A stretch of 64,000 bases of DNA from Asticcacaulis sp. EMRT-3 (GCF_030027245.1 NZ_JASERT010000002.1:1-64000), one strand, 5' to 3'. Counted from the first letter of the stretch, positions 24,106 through 34,081 are shown. Notes: a model not told the origin generated them from the sequence alone. Numbers and translations: made by a program.

Positions 24106-26900
24106 GCCGCCGTATCCGCCGCAGGATGAGACAAGGCAGACATACCCTGGCCCTGATCGCCTTCAATGGCGCGCCTCAGTGCGCTTAGGCCCGCATCAGT
24201 ACTGTGTTCGGTGCGGACATAGGCCTGAGCCACATCGGCAACAGATTGCCAAGCCTTGTCGTTCAGTTGGTAAAGCCTGAGGGTCTCACGGATGATCTCA
24301 TCAGCCGTATCGGCGATGAAGATGGATTTTCCCGGTTCGAACGGCATACCTTCGGCGGCGATGGCGGTGGCAAGCACGGGAACGCCATGCGCCATCGCGG
24401 CCAGTACCTTGCCCTTGGCACCCGCGCCGTAACGTAAGGGCGCTATAAATACCCGCGATCTGGCAAACCACGGTGCCAGCTCGTCAACCAGTCCTGTCAC
24501 CTCGATGCGGCTACCTGCACGGGCCAGCAGGGCTGGTGGAGGATTGGCCCCCACCAGCAGCAACCGCGCCTGTGGCAGTTGCGCCGCAAGCCGGGGCCAA
24601 AGCTCATCGAGCAGCCACAGTGCGGCATCGAGATTGGGCGGATGATTATAGCCGCCCAGAAACATGATGTCGGTACGCGCCTGCGTTGCCAGTTGTACAT
24701 CCACCGCCGCTTCGGTGAGCGGATAATAGATGATCGGCTGGGTAACGCCCTCGGCTTCAAGCAGGCTTTTTTCCGATGTCGAATGCACCAGATTGACGTC
24801 CACGGCTTTGGCAAGCGCGATTTCCCTGACCTTCATCTCCTGCGACTGAGCCAGCAAATCGGTATCCTTCTCGACGGCGGCCTGACGTTCCATGCGCAGA
24901 TAGTGCAGATCGGCATTGAGGTAGAGGATTTTGGCGGCAGGGGCCAGCCTGCGGATCAGCTCCAGATTGCGCGCGGCAATGCCTGGCCGGATCAGATGCA
25001 CAATCTCGAAGAGATCGCCATAGCGCAACAGGAGGCGCGACATGCCGGCCTCATAGGGCGCATAGAGGCACTCAATGCCGATGGACTGGAGATAGCCGGT
25101 CGCGTCGGGCTGAAACAGGAAGTTGTCTTCCGGCACGAAGCTGACCTTGAAACCGAGCGCCTGATATTGCTTCATCAGGGCAATCGTCGCTGCCGATCCG
25201 GCGTCGGTTGAGCGCGTCGGCGTTGTCGCATCGACGATCAGCACGCGCCGGGTCTTGTCCCGTTCCTTTTCAAGCCACGGCATCTCGCCATTCGGCCTGT
25301 GGTGATTCAGCACCCCGGCCCAGCGTGCCCTGAATTTGTCCGCATTGACAAGCTGATAGGCCTTGGCGCCCGTTGCCGTATCGGTGCCCGATGTCTTGCC
25401 CTCGTAATGGATGAGGCGCGACAGGGGCTGCATCACGACCCTCAGACTGGCCTTCCGCACGCGAAAGGCCAGATCGGTGTCTTCGTAATAGGCAGGGGCA
25501 TAGAGGGTGTCGAAGCCGTCAAGCTGCTGCCACAGGGCGCGCGGCAGGGCGATGGCAGCGCCCGACACATAATCGACCTCACGGGCGTAGCTGTAGCGTG
25601 GCCGGTTGGGATCGTCATTGCGGCCATAATTCCATGCCGATCCATCCTGCCAGACGATACCGCCCGCCTCCTGCAAGGCACCATCCGGATAAAACAGCTT
25701 AGAGCCGGCAAGCCCTGTTCCGGGAAAATGCCCGAACGTGTCGATCAGATGATCGAGCCAGCCTTCGCAAACGCGCGTGTCATTGTTCAAAAAGACGATA
25801 AAACGCCCCTGGGCCAGTTTCGCCGTAGCATTGCAATTGGCGATGAAGCCTGCATTGACCGGGTGACGCTGATAGGTCAGCCCGTCAATGCGGCCAAGCC
25901 ATTGCGCGCTTTCGTCAAGAGAAGCATCGTCGCCGACGATGATTTCAAAACTGTATTTCGATTCATGCCGAAAAAGCCCGTCGAGACAGTTCAGCGTATA
26001 GGCCAGTTGGCCATAGACCGGGATGATGATCGATACATCAGGCGCGCCGGAACAGGCGGGACGGGCGCGGCCCGCGGTGCCAACCGCAGCGGTGGCGGCT
26101 TCCCATTGCGGCTTATCGCTGAGAAGGCTATGCGCGGACAGAAAGGCTGCCGCCAGACCGGCTTGCGCGATGACCGTATCATCGGGGCGTACATCATAGG
26201 GCTTGAGATCGCCCCTTTGCATTTTTTTGTCCCGGCACGGCCAGGCCAGGGTTTCAACCCCTTCGATTTTCGGCGTGGCCATAGCTTCGAGAGCCGAGGG
26301 CAGGTCGAATTCGTCCTGTGTCATCTCCCCCGATACGTCATATTTTTGCGCCATGGAGCGTATGAAAAGATCGACACGCGCCGAAGGCTCGACATGTCTT
26401 TGTTCAATGCGTCCATATTTCAGATAATGGACGAAGGGATTGACACCTGAGCGGCGCACATCGTCGTGGGCGAGCAGATAATAGCCGGTATTGAAACCGG
26501 GCGCGGGATCAAAATAATCGGCGACGCCGAACAGAACATAATGGCGGACGGGCGACAGGTTCGCCCACGGCGTCTCCTGCAATTGCAGCGCATAAAAGGC
26601 CTCGTCGAAGGGGCTCCGGCGCAGGTAGCGCATCGCCAGATAGGCCATGAACGCCGCACGCAGGCCTTGTCTGCGCAGTAGGCGCATCGACCAGACGGCG
26701 TCGCCGATCCAGTCTGTCATGGCCGCGCCGAAATCCGGGCGTCTTTGCGCCAGGCTATAGCGCGCCACGAACCGGTACAGGGCCTCGATTCGATCTTCTG
26801 GGCGATCTTCTGGGCGGTCTTCTGGCGCGCCCGCCGCCTTTGACAGGGCGGCAAACTCATGCACCAGACGGGCACCTGCGGATTGCGGCTTCATGGTCAT
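24102..26900 (-). CDS. Two-domain glycosyltransferase (GT2-GT4) with N-terminal repeats
   Basis: The 932-residue protein has two copies of the 38-residue FDxxFYxxx...HYxxFG repeat at residues 98 and 136. Next is a GT2 domain (about 288-510: DVSIIIPVYGQ, GDDASLDES, FLNNDTR as the metal-binding motif, YEDTDLAFRV). A GT4-like domain follows (about 555-905: RVLIVDATTPTRSTDAGS, FLGGYNHPPNLDA, FIAPLRYGAGAKGKVLAAMA). It probably adds two successive sugars of the polymer. Its start overlaps the stop of the upstream gene (ATGA) and its end overlaps the repeat protein gene. Confidence 0.88.
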   Translation of the reverse strand: MTMKPQSAGARLVHEFAALSKAAGAPEDRPEDRPEDRIEALYRFVARYSLAQRRPDFGAAMTDWIGDAVWSMRLLRRQGLRAAFMAYLAMRYLRRSPFDEAFYALQLQETPWANLSPVRHYVLFGVADYFDPAPGFNTGYYLLAHDDVRRSGVNPFVHYLKYGRIEQRHVEPSARVDLFIRSMAQKYDVSGEMTQDEFDLPSALEAMATPKIEGVETLAWPCRDKKMQRGDLKPYDVRPDDTVIAQAGLAAAFLSAHSLLSDKPQWEAATAAVGTAGRARPACSGAPDVSIIIPVYGQLAYTLNCLDGLFRHESKYSFEIIVGDDASLDESAQWLGRIDGLTYQRHPVNAGFIANCNATAKLAQGRFIVFLNNDTRVCEGWLDHLIDTFGHFPGTGLAGSKLFYPDGALQEAGGIVWQDGSAWNYGRNDDPNRPRYSYAREVDYVSGAAIALPRALWQQLDGFDTLYAPAYYEDTDLAFRVRKASLRVVMQPLSRLIHYEGKTSGTDTATGAKAYQLVNADKFRARWAGVLNHHRPNGEMPWLEKERDKTRRVLIVDATTPTRSTDAGSAATIALMKQYQALGFKVSFVPEDNFLFQPDATGYLQSIGIECLYAPYEAGMSRLLLRYGDLFEIVHLIRPGIAARNLELIRRLAPAAKILYLNADLHYLRMERQAAVEKDTDLLAQSQEMKVREIALAKAVDVNLVHSTSEKSLLEAEGVTQPIIYYPLTEAAVDVQLATQARTDIMFLGGYNHPPNLDAALWLLDELWPRLAAQLPQARLLLVGANPPPALLARAGSRIEVTGLVDELAPWFARSRVFIAPLRYGAGAKGKVLAAMAHGVPVLATAIAAEGMPFEPGKSIFIADTADEIIRETLRLYQLNDKAWQSVADVAQAYVRTEHSTDAGLSALRRAIEGDQGQGMSALSHPAADTAA
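26791..26826. repeat. 12-bp tandem repeat in coding sequence
   Basis: Three copies of CGATCTTCTGGG (the last with two changes) encode a PEDR-PEDR-PEDR stretch at residues 26-37 of the GT2-GT4 protein. As a multiple of three, copy-number change would alter protein length without breaking the frame. Confidence 0.8.
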
Positions 26901-29899
26901 AACAGAGCGGTCAGATTTTCCGCGAAGTTTTCATCGGAATATTGCGCCGCAGCGACCACGGCCCTGGCCGACAGGGCGTCCAGCTCTTCAACCGGCAGCC
27001 GACACAGACGTCGCACGATGGCGGCGGCTTCCGCAATGGTGCGATAGGTAAAGCCGCAACCCGCCTCTTCGACGATCTCCTTCGCACCGCCCGCGTCATA
27101 GACAATAGGGATACAGCCATGCGCCATAGCCTCAACCACGGAAATGCCGAAATGTTCCTGCCTTTCCGGCACGGCTGTCAGGCTGGCCTCGTAACCACAG
27201 GCGTGGATATACAGATGCGCCTGTGTCAGTTGGGTTTCCAGCACCGGCCTTGAGGCATTCATTTCGATCCGCACGTCGGACGATATGTCCTGAATCATCT
27301 TGACGTAAGCCGCCTGGGCCGCCGAGCCGTTAAAGCCGCCCACCAGAGTCAGGCCTGCGCCCGGAATGGTTTTTTGCACCTCCCTGAACACCTGCGCCGT
27401 AACGTGCTGGTTCTTGGCATGGCCGCCCCGTTCAAACCGCCCGACCGAGATGATGGAGGGCGCTGTGGCGATGGTGCTGAAATCCTTTTTAGGTGACGCC
27501 TGTACTGCGACGGGCGGAAAAAGAACGCGGACGGGCGTGGATTTGCCAATATCCGCCAGCTTTTGTTCAACATTTTTCAGCGTGAACCGACTGTTGCACA
27601 TATAGGCATCGATATTATCGATGCGCTCGAACTGATAATAGTCCTGGTAATGTGCGGGGAAGGGGAACTGACAATGATAAATATTCTTCGCGCCCGACAT
27701 TTTGACCGGCGGCACCAGCGCATTGCCCATGACGATCATGAGATCGGGCGCGGAGGCTGTGTATAAGGCATCTGCGGTTGCCAGCCGGAGCGAGCTGTCC
27801 GGTGCCAGCGTAATGCCGAGATCGGCCATGACAAAGGCGATGCGGTCACGGCTGACCATCCGTTCCCCGCACAGGGTGACATTATGGGTGCGGCTCAGGG
27901 CAGCGACAATGGACAGAATATAGCGCTCGCCGCCGCCAATACTGATGGCATAGGGCGTATAGATAACGGCATTGGGTCGTTGCGGATAATGGTTGGTGAA
28001 AGCGGGCATATAGGCCGCTACCGAGCGAGGCTTGTAGGATTTGGGGGTATATTGCCAGCGCCTTCTGAAGGTGTTCCGGTTGCGGTCGATCTGCGACATG
28101 AAGCCGCCGCCCAGAAATTCCCGCGTCGTGGCGTTTTCGACGTGGATCACATAATGATCATACAACAGATCGATCTTGTAGCCGGCGGCGCAGATGCGCT
28201 GGCACAGGTCGGTGTCTTCAAAATAAAGCGGCTCATAGATATAATCATATCCGCCGACATCTTCCAGAACGGAGCGCCGCACACAAAAGCTGGCGGATGA
28301 GATATATTGCGTCTGCACGATCCCTTGCCGGGGCGCATTCTGCATATGATCCTTCAGCGGCGTATGTTTGTAGTCCTGAATTTGCTGACCCGACCCCGTG
28401 ATCGCCCCGCCATATTCCTGCAAGGTGCCGTCGGGAAACAGGAAGGGCACGCCACAGGCCGCGGCTTCCGGTGCCGAATCCAGATGCGCTACAACTGCCG
28501 CTATCGTGCCGGGGCCGACATAGGCGTCATTGTTCAGGAAATAGAGGTATTGGCCACGCGCCATATCCTTGGCGACATTATTGCCTTCGCCGAAGTACAG
28601 ATTGGTTTTCGACCGTATAAAGCGAATTTTGCGATGCTTTTTAAACAGGTGCAGCAGCGCTTCGGCTTGCCAGGAATCGCTGCCATTGTCGAAGACGATG
28701 ATCTCGGTGTGCTCATCGGAATTCAGGGCGGCGGAGACGGCGCTGAAATAGGTATGGGCCAGCTTGTTATAATGCAGAATACAGACGCTTGTTTTGATCT
28801 CCGCGGCCGCCGGTGAGGCCGATGTCAGATAATCTGCGATTATATCGATCAGTTCGCGGCCCAGGATCGGCTTATCCAGAGCGGTCACCGGATATTTGCC
28901 CGAGGCGTATTTCAGGCAGTTTTGCAGACATTGCACGCTCAGTTCATCGGTAATGGGCGCATGGCTGAAGACGATGAGCGGGTGAGGGGGCAGGAGGGGG
29001 TCTGTCTCCATAGCTTCCGGATCGTCCGCAACCGTCTCGTTGATGCTTTCCGCAGCGGGGGTCGGCAAGGCGAGCGCTTCGCTGGCGTTCACGGGATTGA
29101 CGCGATGGTGGTAGTCTGCGGCGTCGAAAAACGGGCTCATCAGCGGCGCGCTGTCGGGCCAGTGCGCCAGCGCATCTGACCAGGCGTCGCCGAATTCATA
29201 GGGCGGCGTCGGCAGGCTGCCATAGATGGCCGCAAAACGCAGGTCGCAAAGTGGATGTGGCCAGCCGCCGGTGAAATTTACCAGCAACAGATAGTCGATC
29301 AGTTCGTTCTCATAGGTCAGGCCCGTGCTCGTCCTGCGATAAAATGCCGGCAGGAAAAATGTCAGGCTTAAATCCATCAGCGAACGGTCGGGATCAAAAA
29401 GACCGGCTACCCAGTGATAAAGGCTGGTGCTTCCTGAGCGCAGGAAATCATCTTCGCAAACCAACGGGCTAAAATCACACCAGACGCCATCTTGCAGGCG
29501 GTTGAGAAACAGATAGATGGCGTCTTCGGACGCACAATTATGTTTCCAGCAAAAATAATTCAGATTAAACAAAGGGCCGAAAAGCAAAGGCGCCGCACTT
29601 TTGTAGCCGAATTCGACAAACAGCAGATTTTCCGGCACCATGTCCTGATAGAGTCGCTTCAGTATAGCGGGATTCATAAAAGGACTGGGCGACAGGCCCG
29701 CCTTACTGCCCGTTGTGCCGTAATGCCCTATGGCCTCTTCCATATTTGTGAAGGGCTGGGATTGTTTTTGGTAATACGCAAGATCGAACAAAAAATCGTA
29801 TCGGATGCCTTGTCCATTGTCGCCAACCTCGCTGGGAGCAACAGGTTTGGGTTTTAATTTGCGCACAATTTTCTTGATGGGAGCCAGCGACATGAACAT
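26897..29899 (-). CDS. Large GT2-GT4 glycosyltransferase with degenerate N-terminal repeats
   Basis: About 1,000 residues. The first 300 contain diverged forms of the FDLAYYxxx...HYxxxGxxxGLSPSP repeat seen downstream. A GT2 domain spans about 365-600 (TSVCILHYNKLAHTYFSA, FDNGSDSW, FLNNDAYVGPG, YFEDTDLCQRI). A GT4 domain spans about 640-995 (ISIGGGERYILSIVAAL, ISVGRFERGGHAKNQHV, EHFGISVVEAMAHGCIPIVY). It is the first gene of the four-gene operon. The ATG at 29897-29899 is preferred to the TTG at 29923; neither has a strong Shine-Dalgarno sequence, and a second ATG lies at 29893. Confidence 0.87.
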   Translation of the reverse strand: MFMSLAPIKKIVRKLKPKPVAPSEVGDNGQGIRYDFLFDLAYYQKQSQPFTNMEEAIGHYGTTGSKAGLSPSPFMNPAILKRLYQDMVPENLLFVEFGYKSAAPLLFGPLFNLNYFCWKHNCASEDAIYLFLNRLQDGVWCDFSPLVCEDDFLRSGSTSLYHWVAGLFDPDRSLMDLSLTFFLPAFYRRTSTGLTYENELIDYLLLVNFTGGWPHPLCDLRFAAIYGSLPTPPYEFGDAWSDALAHWPDSAPLMSPFFDAADYHHRVNPVNASEALALPTPAAESINETVADDPEAMETDPLLPPHPLIVFSHAPITDELSVQCLQNCLKYASGKYPVTALDKPILGRELIDIIADYLTSASPAAAEIKTSVCILHYNKLAHTYFSAVSAALNSDEHTEIIVFDNGSDSWQAEALLHLFKKHRKIRFIRSKTNLYFGEGNNVAKDMARGQYLYFLNNDAYVGPGTIAAVVAHLDSAPEAAACGVPFLFPDGTLQEYGGAITGSGQQIQDYKHTPLKDHMQNAPRQGIVQTQYISSASFCVRRSVLEDVGGYDYIYEPLYFEDTDLCQRICAAGYKIDLLYDHYVIHVENATTREFLGGGFMSQIDRNRNTFRRRWQYTPKSYKPRSVAAYMPAFTNHYPQRPNAVIYTPYAISIGGGERYILSIVAALSRTHNVTLCGERMVSRDRIAFVMADLGITLAPDSSLRLATADALYTASAPDLMIVMGNALVPPVKMSGAKNIYHCQFPFPAHYQDYYQFERIDNIDAYMCNSRFTLKNVEQKLADIGKSTPVRVLFPPVAVQASPKKDFSTIATAPSIISVGRFERGGHAKNQHVTAQVFREVQKTIPGAGLTLVGGFNGSAAQAAYVKMIQDISSDVRIEMNASRPVLETQLTQAHLYIHACGYEASLTAVPERQEHFGISVVEAMAHGCIPIVYDAGGAKEIVEEAGCGFTYRTIAEAAAIVRRLCRLPVEELDALSARAVVAAAQYSDENFAENLTALL

Positions 29900-30229
29900 C
29901 TCTATAAGTTTTGTACGAGCCAAAGGAGCCTGTCCTTACGCGGATCGGGTGTCAGCCGGAAGGCCGATTTTTCTGAAATAATTTATCTCATTCATCGTCA
30001 TTGGCCGTCAACCTTAAACCGGTAAGCCGCGGCCATTCACAGGTTTTGTCGGACTCGCCGCCGATTTCGCCTTGATATGATTATAAAAGCTTGTCAGTGT
30101 CGCCACATAAGGCGGCAGAAGATTTAATGCCTGCTAATCTGTGGTAACCATCTACTCAGCCGAAACCAGAACGTTCACCCGGCTAGCGGCCTCCCGTTCT
30201 ATGACGATTACAAACAGCAAAGCCATCTC
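29900..30229. other. Divergent promoter region, no gene
   Basis: This 330-base spacer separates the four-gene glycosyltransferase operon (minus) from the GT90 gene (plus). It must carry promoters for both directions. I see no clear -35/-10 pair, hairpin or small ORF with support. Confidence 0.5.
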
Positions 30230-31663
30230 ATGATTTCGTCCCCCGTTCTCGCTAAAATCAAAGCGCTGGCGGATGCGCCTATTGTATATGAACCCGAAGC
30301 CCTGCGCATTAAGCTGGAGCATTCTGAGGCGCGCATTTCTGTCTCCGGTGACAATTTCCAACCGGAATCAGTCGTAGGGCTGGATATAGGTGCCGATGGC
30401 GCTTTCTCAGTATGGCTGTCCCAAAAAATAAGTCCGAGTTTTGGGGAATTATTGCCTCTCCGCATCACGCCAGTTTTGACTCTGATCGACGCTTATCTGG
30501 CGAATCCTGACAAGACGAGAACAGGGTTCGTGCATATGAATATCGGCGACCATACTGTGTGTCCCGGACTGACCTTCTGCAGCGCCGACAAAAGCAGTTT
30601 TCTCATTCCAGATAGCATATTTCTGGAAACATATGGATATGAAGCTTACAAGACCAAGGTTGATCAACTGGCCCTACCTTGGGAGCAGCGCCTGCCTGCG
30701 GCGATCTGGCGTGGCGCGACGACAGGGCCTTATGTCAGCGACTGGCGCGATCTGCCGCGCGTCCGGCTTTGCGCCATTGCGGCGGAAAATCCGGATCTGA
30801 TCGATGCCGGCATCTCCTGGCTGGTACAGGGTTTTGAGGGACGCAAGGCCGAGCTGGAAGACGCAGGCTATATGCGCGACTATATGTCGGCCGAGCAGTT
30901 TTGCCGGTGGAAATATCAGATCGACATCGATGGCAATACCAATTCCTGGCCGGGCCTGTTTCAGAAACTGCTCAGCGGCTCGCCGGTCATTAAGGTCGGC
31001 ACGCCCTACCGACAGTGGTATTATGACCGTTTGATCCCCTGGGAAAACTATGTGCCCTGCCGTGAGGATATGAGCGATCTGGTGGCCCAGATCAACTGGT
31101 TACGCGAGCATGATGATGAGGCGCGCGAAATCGGTCGGCGGGGACGCGAGCTGGCTCTGTCGATGACATATGAAAACGAAATGCGTATGGCCGCGCCGAT
31201 CATTTCAGATGCGCTGGCCGCGCAGATGACCTATGGCCGGATCTTTGAACCTACCTATTCACAAGAGCGTCTTTATACGAGTCACGGCAGCATATTGACC
31301 TTCGATCCTGAGAGCAGGCAATGTCAGCAGACATCGGCTATGCTTCTGAAACGCGCCGCACCGGTGATGCCGCTCATTGTTACCAGCACAGAGGGCGGTC
31401 TAAGGCTTGTAACCCTGGATGGCGATCGCGTGCAGGCGATCAATGCGGATGGTTATACCTATCTTGAGTCTGCTGACGCCACTGGGGAAAACGAAGTTTG
31501 CGTGGAGATCGTGGAAACGGCCGATCAGCAAAGCTATGCGTTTAAGGTAGGCGAAAAATATTTATGCGCCGAAAGTGATGGGCGATTGACTGTTTCGCGT
31601 GTTTCCGTCGGGCCGTGGGAAATATTCAGTCAAAAAGCGATGGGGGAGCAGGTCAGGGCTTAG
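30230..31663 (+). CDS. GT90 (CAP10-like) glycosyltransferase with C-terminal beta-trefoil
   Basis: Residues about 120-330 match the CAP10/GT90 family (PF05686): WRGATTGPYVSDWRDLPRVR, then the signature KYQIDIDGNTNSWPGLFQKL and SGSPVIKVGTPYRQWYYDRL. GT90 enzymes include xylosyl- and glucosyltransferases, and a UDP-xylose synthase is encoded at 44306, so xylosyl transfer is a reasonable guess. The tail (about 365-477) has GEKYLCAESDGRLTVSR then GPWEIF, the pattern of fascin-like beta-trefoils that may bind sugar. The start ATG at 30230 has a weak ribosome site. Confidence 0.8.
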   Translation: MISSPVLAKIKALADAPIVYEPEALRIKLEHSEARISVSGDNFQPESVVGLDIGADGAFSVWLSQKISPSFGELLPLRITPVLTLIDAYLANPDKTRTGFVHMNIGDHTVCPGLTFCSADKSSFLIPDSIFLETYGYEAYKTKVDQLALPWEQRLPAAIWRGATTGPYVSDWRDLPRVRLCAIAAENPDLIDAGISWLVQGFEGRKAELEDAGYMRDYMSAEQFCRWKYQIDIDGNTNSWPGLFQKLLSGSPVIKVGTPYRQWYYDRLIPWENYVPCREDMSDLVAQINWLREHDDEAREIGRRGRELALSMTYENEMRMAAPIISDALAAQMTYGRIFEPTYSQERLYTSHGSILTFDPESRQCQQTSAMLLKRAAPVMPLIVTSTEGGLRLVTLDGDRVQAINADGYTYLESADATGENEVCVEIVETADQQSYAFKVGEKYLCAESDGRLTVSRVSVGPWEIFSQKAMGEQVRA

Positions 31664-31703
31664 AGCATGTTCCGATCGGATTAGATTAGAGCGACGCTCT
31701 AAG
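31661..31703. repeat. TTAGAGC/GCTCTAA repeat, family 2, copy 1
   Basis: TTAGAGCATGTTCCGATCGG begins just at the GT90 stop and the unit closes with GCTCTAAG. A related unit in opposite orientation is at 34422-34464 and another at 46106-46149. Confidence 0.6.
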
Positions 31704-31748
31704 ACCAACTTGCGCAGACCAGTCCCTATTTTGGGTGCAGGTTGATAT

Positions 31749-31863
31749 TAGAGCGGTCTGCATTCTGATTGAATCGGTCAAAGGCATGCAAACCGCTCTA
31801 CATTTTACATTTTTCCGCATCTCGCATTCAATTTGTAAGTCAAATTAAACGCTCGTAGCTCTA
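31749..31863 (+). repeat. 115-bp TAGAGC-bordered repeat, copy A
   Basis: The unit begins TAGAGCGGTCTGCATTCTGA and ends CTCGTAGCTCTA. An inverted copy of the same length lies at 55098-55212; I count six mismatches over 115 bases. The first 52 bases are themselves an imperfect hairpin (TAGAGCGGTCTGCAT...ATGCAAACCGCTCTA). TA ends and the TAGAGC border resemble the left end of the IS630 element at 16225, suggesting a non-autonomous MITE-like element. Confidence 0.75.
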
Positions 31864-31936
31864 GCTTTTTTGCAGCTCAGGTGCCGCCATTCTTCTTTGT
31901 TCAGGTGGGCTCGCCGCATTCTCGGTGACGCGCTTG

Positions 31937-31971
31937 CCAAGTTGCGATGAGTTCTCGTCATCGCAACTTGG
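31937..31971. repeat. Perfect 14-bp hairpin
   Basis: CCAAGTTGCGATGA and TCATCGCAACTTGG flank a seven-base loop. It lies in the 395-base gene-free spacer (31664-32058) between the convergent GT90 and fcl genes. It may act as a bidirectional terminator, though there is no T-run. The rest of the spacer is repeat mosaic. Confidence 0.6.
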
Positions 31972-32058
31972 TATCAGAACCTGGCTCCTGAGAACCAAGA
32001 GAATTGAGCGAGCCAATTGAATCTGTTTAATACTCTAAATTTTTGTGACTGATCAGAC

Positions 32059-33003
32059 CTACCGGACATGATCCAGAAACCACTGATACGTCGTTTCGAT
32101 CCCGTGCCGGAGATCGATTTTCGGTTTCCAGCCCATAGCGCGCAGCTTATCGGCGCTCATAAGCTTGCGAGGCGTGCCGTCCGGCTTGGACAGGTCGCGG
32201 ACGATAGCGCCGGTAAAGCCCACGACATCGCAGACCATCTGGGTCAACTCAAGAATCGTGACATCCTCGCCCGATCCGACATTGACGTGCTGATCGCCGG
32301 AATAGTTTTTCAAAAGAAAAACAAGGGCGTCGGCGCAATCATCGCAATGCAGGAATTCGCGCCGTGGCGTTCCGGTGCCCCACATAACGACCTCGCTATC
32401 GCCGCGAAGTCTGGCCTCATGCACTTTGCGGATAATGGCGGGCAAGACATGGCTCGATTTGAGATCGAAATTATCGCCGGGGCCATACAGATTGGTTGGC
32501 ATGGCCGAAATATAGTCGTCGCCATATTGTTTGCGATAGGCCTGGGCCAGCTTGATACCGGCAATCTTGGCGATCGCATACCATTCATTGGTCGGTTCAA
32601 GCGGGCCGGTTAGGAGCGAGTCTTCCTGAATGGGTTGCGCCGCCATCTTGGGATAGATGCACGACGAACCGAGGAACAGAAACTTGCCGACGCCGGCCTC
32701 ATGGGCCGCCTGTATGATGTTGGCCTCGATCATCAGGTTATTGTACAGAAACTCGGCCGGCAAGGTATCATTGGCCAGAATGCCGCCCACCTTGGCGGCC
32801 GCCATGATAACCGCGTCGGGCTTTTGCGATTTGAAAAACGCCTCAACATCGCTTTGCCGCATCAGATCGGTCGCGGCGCGATCGCTGGTGATAATTTCGC
32901 AGCCTTCTGCGGTCAGACGGCGCGTAACCGCGCCGCCAACCATGCCTCTGTGGCCGGCAACGTAAACACGCTTGCCGTTGAGATCGTATAATGTCTCAGC
33001 CAT
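32059..33003 (-). CDS. fcl: GDP-L-fucose synthase
   Basis: This 314-residue NADP-dependent epimerase-reductase converts GDP-4-keto-6-deoxymannose to GDP-L-fucose. Features are the Rossmann motif GHRGMVGGAV, MAAAKVGGI, SSCIYPKMAAQPI, EWYAIAKIAG (catalytic Tyr-x-x-x-Lys), NLYGPGDNFD and the C-terminal LRHGIETTYQWF. It starts four bases after the gmd stop, an operon supplying GDP-fucose to the locus. Confidence 0.95.
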   Translation of the reverse strand: MAETLYDLNGKRVYVAGHRGMVGGAVTRRLTAEGCEIITSDRAATDLMRQSDVEAFFKSQKPDAVIMAAAKVGGILANDTLPAEFLYNNLMIEANIIQAAHEAGVGKFLFLGSSCIYPKMAAQPIQEDSLLTGPLEPTNEWYAIAKIAGIKLAQAYRKQYGDDYISAMPTNLYGPGDNFDLKSSHVLPAIIRKVHEARLRGDSEVVMWGTGTPRREFLHCDDCADALVFLLKNYSGDQHVNVGSGEDVTILELTQMVCDVVGFTGAIVRDLSKPDGTPRKLMSADKLRAMGWKPKIDLRHGIETTYQWFLDHVR

Positions 33004-33007
33004 TATC

Positions 33008-34081
33008 TCAGGCTTCCTTCATGACAACGGAGGTTTGCATGACCTTCAGATCCTCGCGCACCATTTCCGCCGCCAGTTCGCGTGGCGAGGTTTCGTGCAC
33101 CCAGCCGAGTTTTTCTTTGGCCTTGGTCGGGTTGCCCAGCAGCAGCTCGACCTCGGTGGGGCGGAAATAGCGGGCGTCGACCTCGACCAGGCACTTGCCG
33201 GTTTGGGTGCAATATCCCTTCTCTTCAACGCCCTTGCCCTTCCATTCCAGCGTCACGCCGGTTTCGGAGAAGGCCCATTCCACAAACGTGCGCACAGGCG
33301 TGGTGACGCCCGTGGCCAGAACATAGTCCTCGGGCGTATCTTGCTGAAGCATCAGCCACATGCCGCGCACATATTCACGCGCATGGCCCCAGTCGCGCTG
33401 CGCATCGAGATTGCCCAGATAGAGCTTATCCTGCTTGCCAAGCTTGATGGCGGCCACAGCGCGCGTGATCTTGCGCGTGACGAAGGTTTCGCCGCGCAGC
33501 GGGCTTTCGTGGTTGAACAGGATGCCATTGGAGGCGTGCATATTATAGGCTTCGCGGTAATTGACCACGATCCAGTAGGCATAGAGTTTGGCGGCGGCAT
33601 AGGGCGAACGCGGATAAAAGGGCGTGGTTTCGCTTTGCGGTACTTCCTGAACCAGACCATAGAGTTCGGATGTCGATGCCTGATAGAACCGGGTCTTGTT
33701 TTCCATTTTCAGGATACGAATGGCTTCCAGCAGACGAAGCGTGCCTATGCCATCGGCGTTGGCCGTATATTCCGGGGTTTCAAAACTGACCTGAACATGG
33801 CTTTGCGCCGCCAGATTGTAGATCTCGTCAGGCTGGGTTTCCTGCACGATGCGGATCAGATTCGTCGAATCCGACATGTCGCCATAGTGCAGCATGAATC
33901 TGGGATCCTTGGCGTGGGGATCTTGATAAATGTTCTCGATACGCCCTGTATTAAATGAGGACGAACGGCGTTTTACACCGTGAACAACATAGCCTTTTTC
34001 GAGCAGAAGCTGCGCCAGATATGCGCCGTCCTGACCTGTTACACCGGTAATTAATGCAACCTTATTATGCGCTTGCGCCAT
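33008..34081 (-). CDS. gmd: GDP-mannose 4,6-dehydratase
   Basis: The 357-residue enzyme forms GDP-4-keto-6-deoxymannose from GDP-mannose, feeding fcl. Motifs: [19 protein letters not shown] (NADP), [16 protein letters not shown], the [10 protein letters not shown] active-site Tyr/Lys and [19 protein letters not shown]. The ATG at 34079-34081 is preceded by GAGGAAA at suitable spacing; the longer frame to 34135 is unlikely. GDP-mannose comes from manC at 55378. Confidence 0.96.
   Translation of the reverse strand: MAQAHNKVALITGVTGQDGAYLAQLLLEKGYVVHGVKRRSSSFNTGRIENIYQDPHAKDPRFMLHYGDMSDSTNLIRIVQETQPDEIYNLAAQSHVQVSFETPEYTANADGIGTLRLLEAIRILKMENKTRFYQASTSELYGLVQEVPQSETTPFYPRSPYAAAKLYAYWIVVNYREAYNMHASNGILFNHESPLRGETFVTRKITRAVAAIKLGKQDKLYLGNLDAQRDWGHAREYVRGMWLMLQQDTPEDYVLATGVTTPVRTFVEWAFSETGVTLEWKGKGVEEKGYCTQTGKCLVEVDARYFRPTEVELLLGNPTKAKEKLGWVHETSPRELAAEMVREDLKVMQTSVVMKEA

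Noticed and set aside
31749..31863. Structured small RNA gene
   Set aside because: The unit folds, but a second near-identical inverted copy with TA-bounded ends points to a dispersed element rather than an RNA gene.
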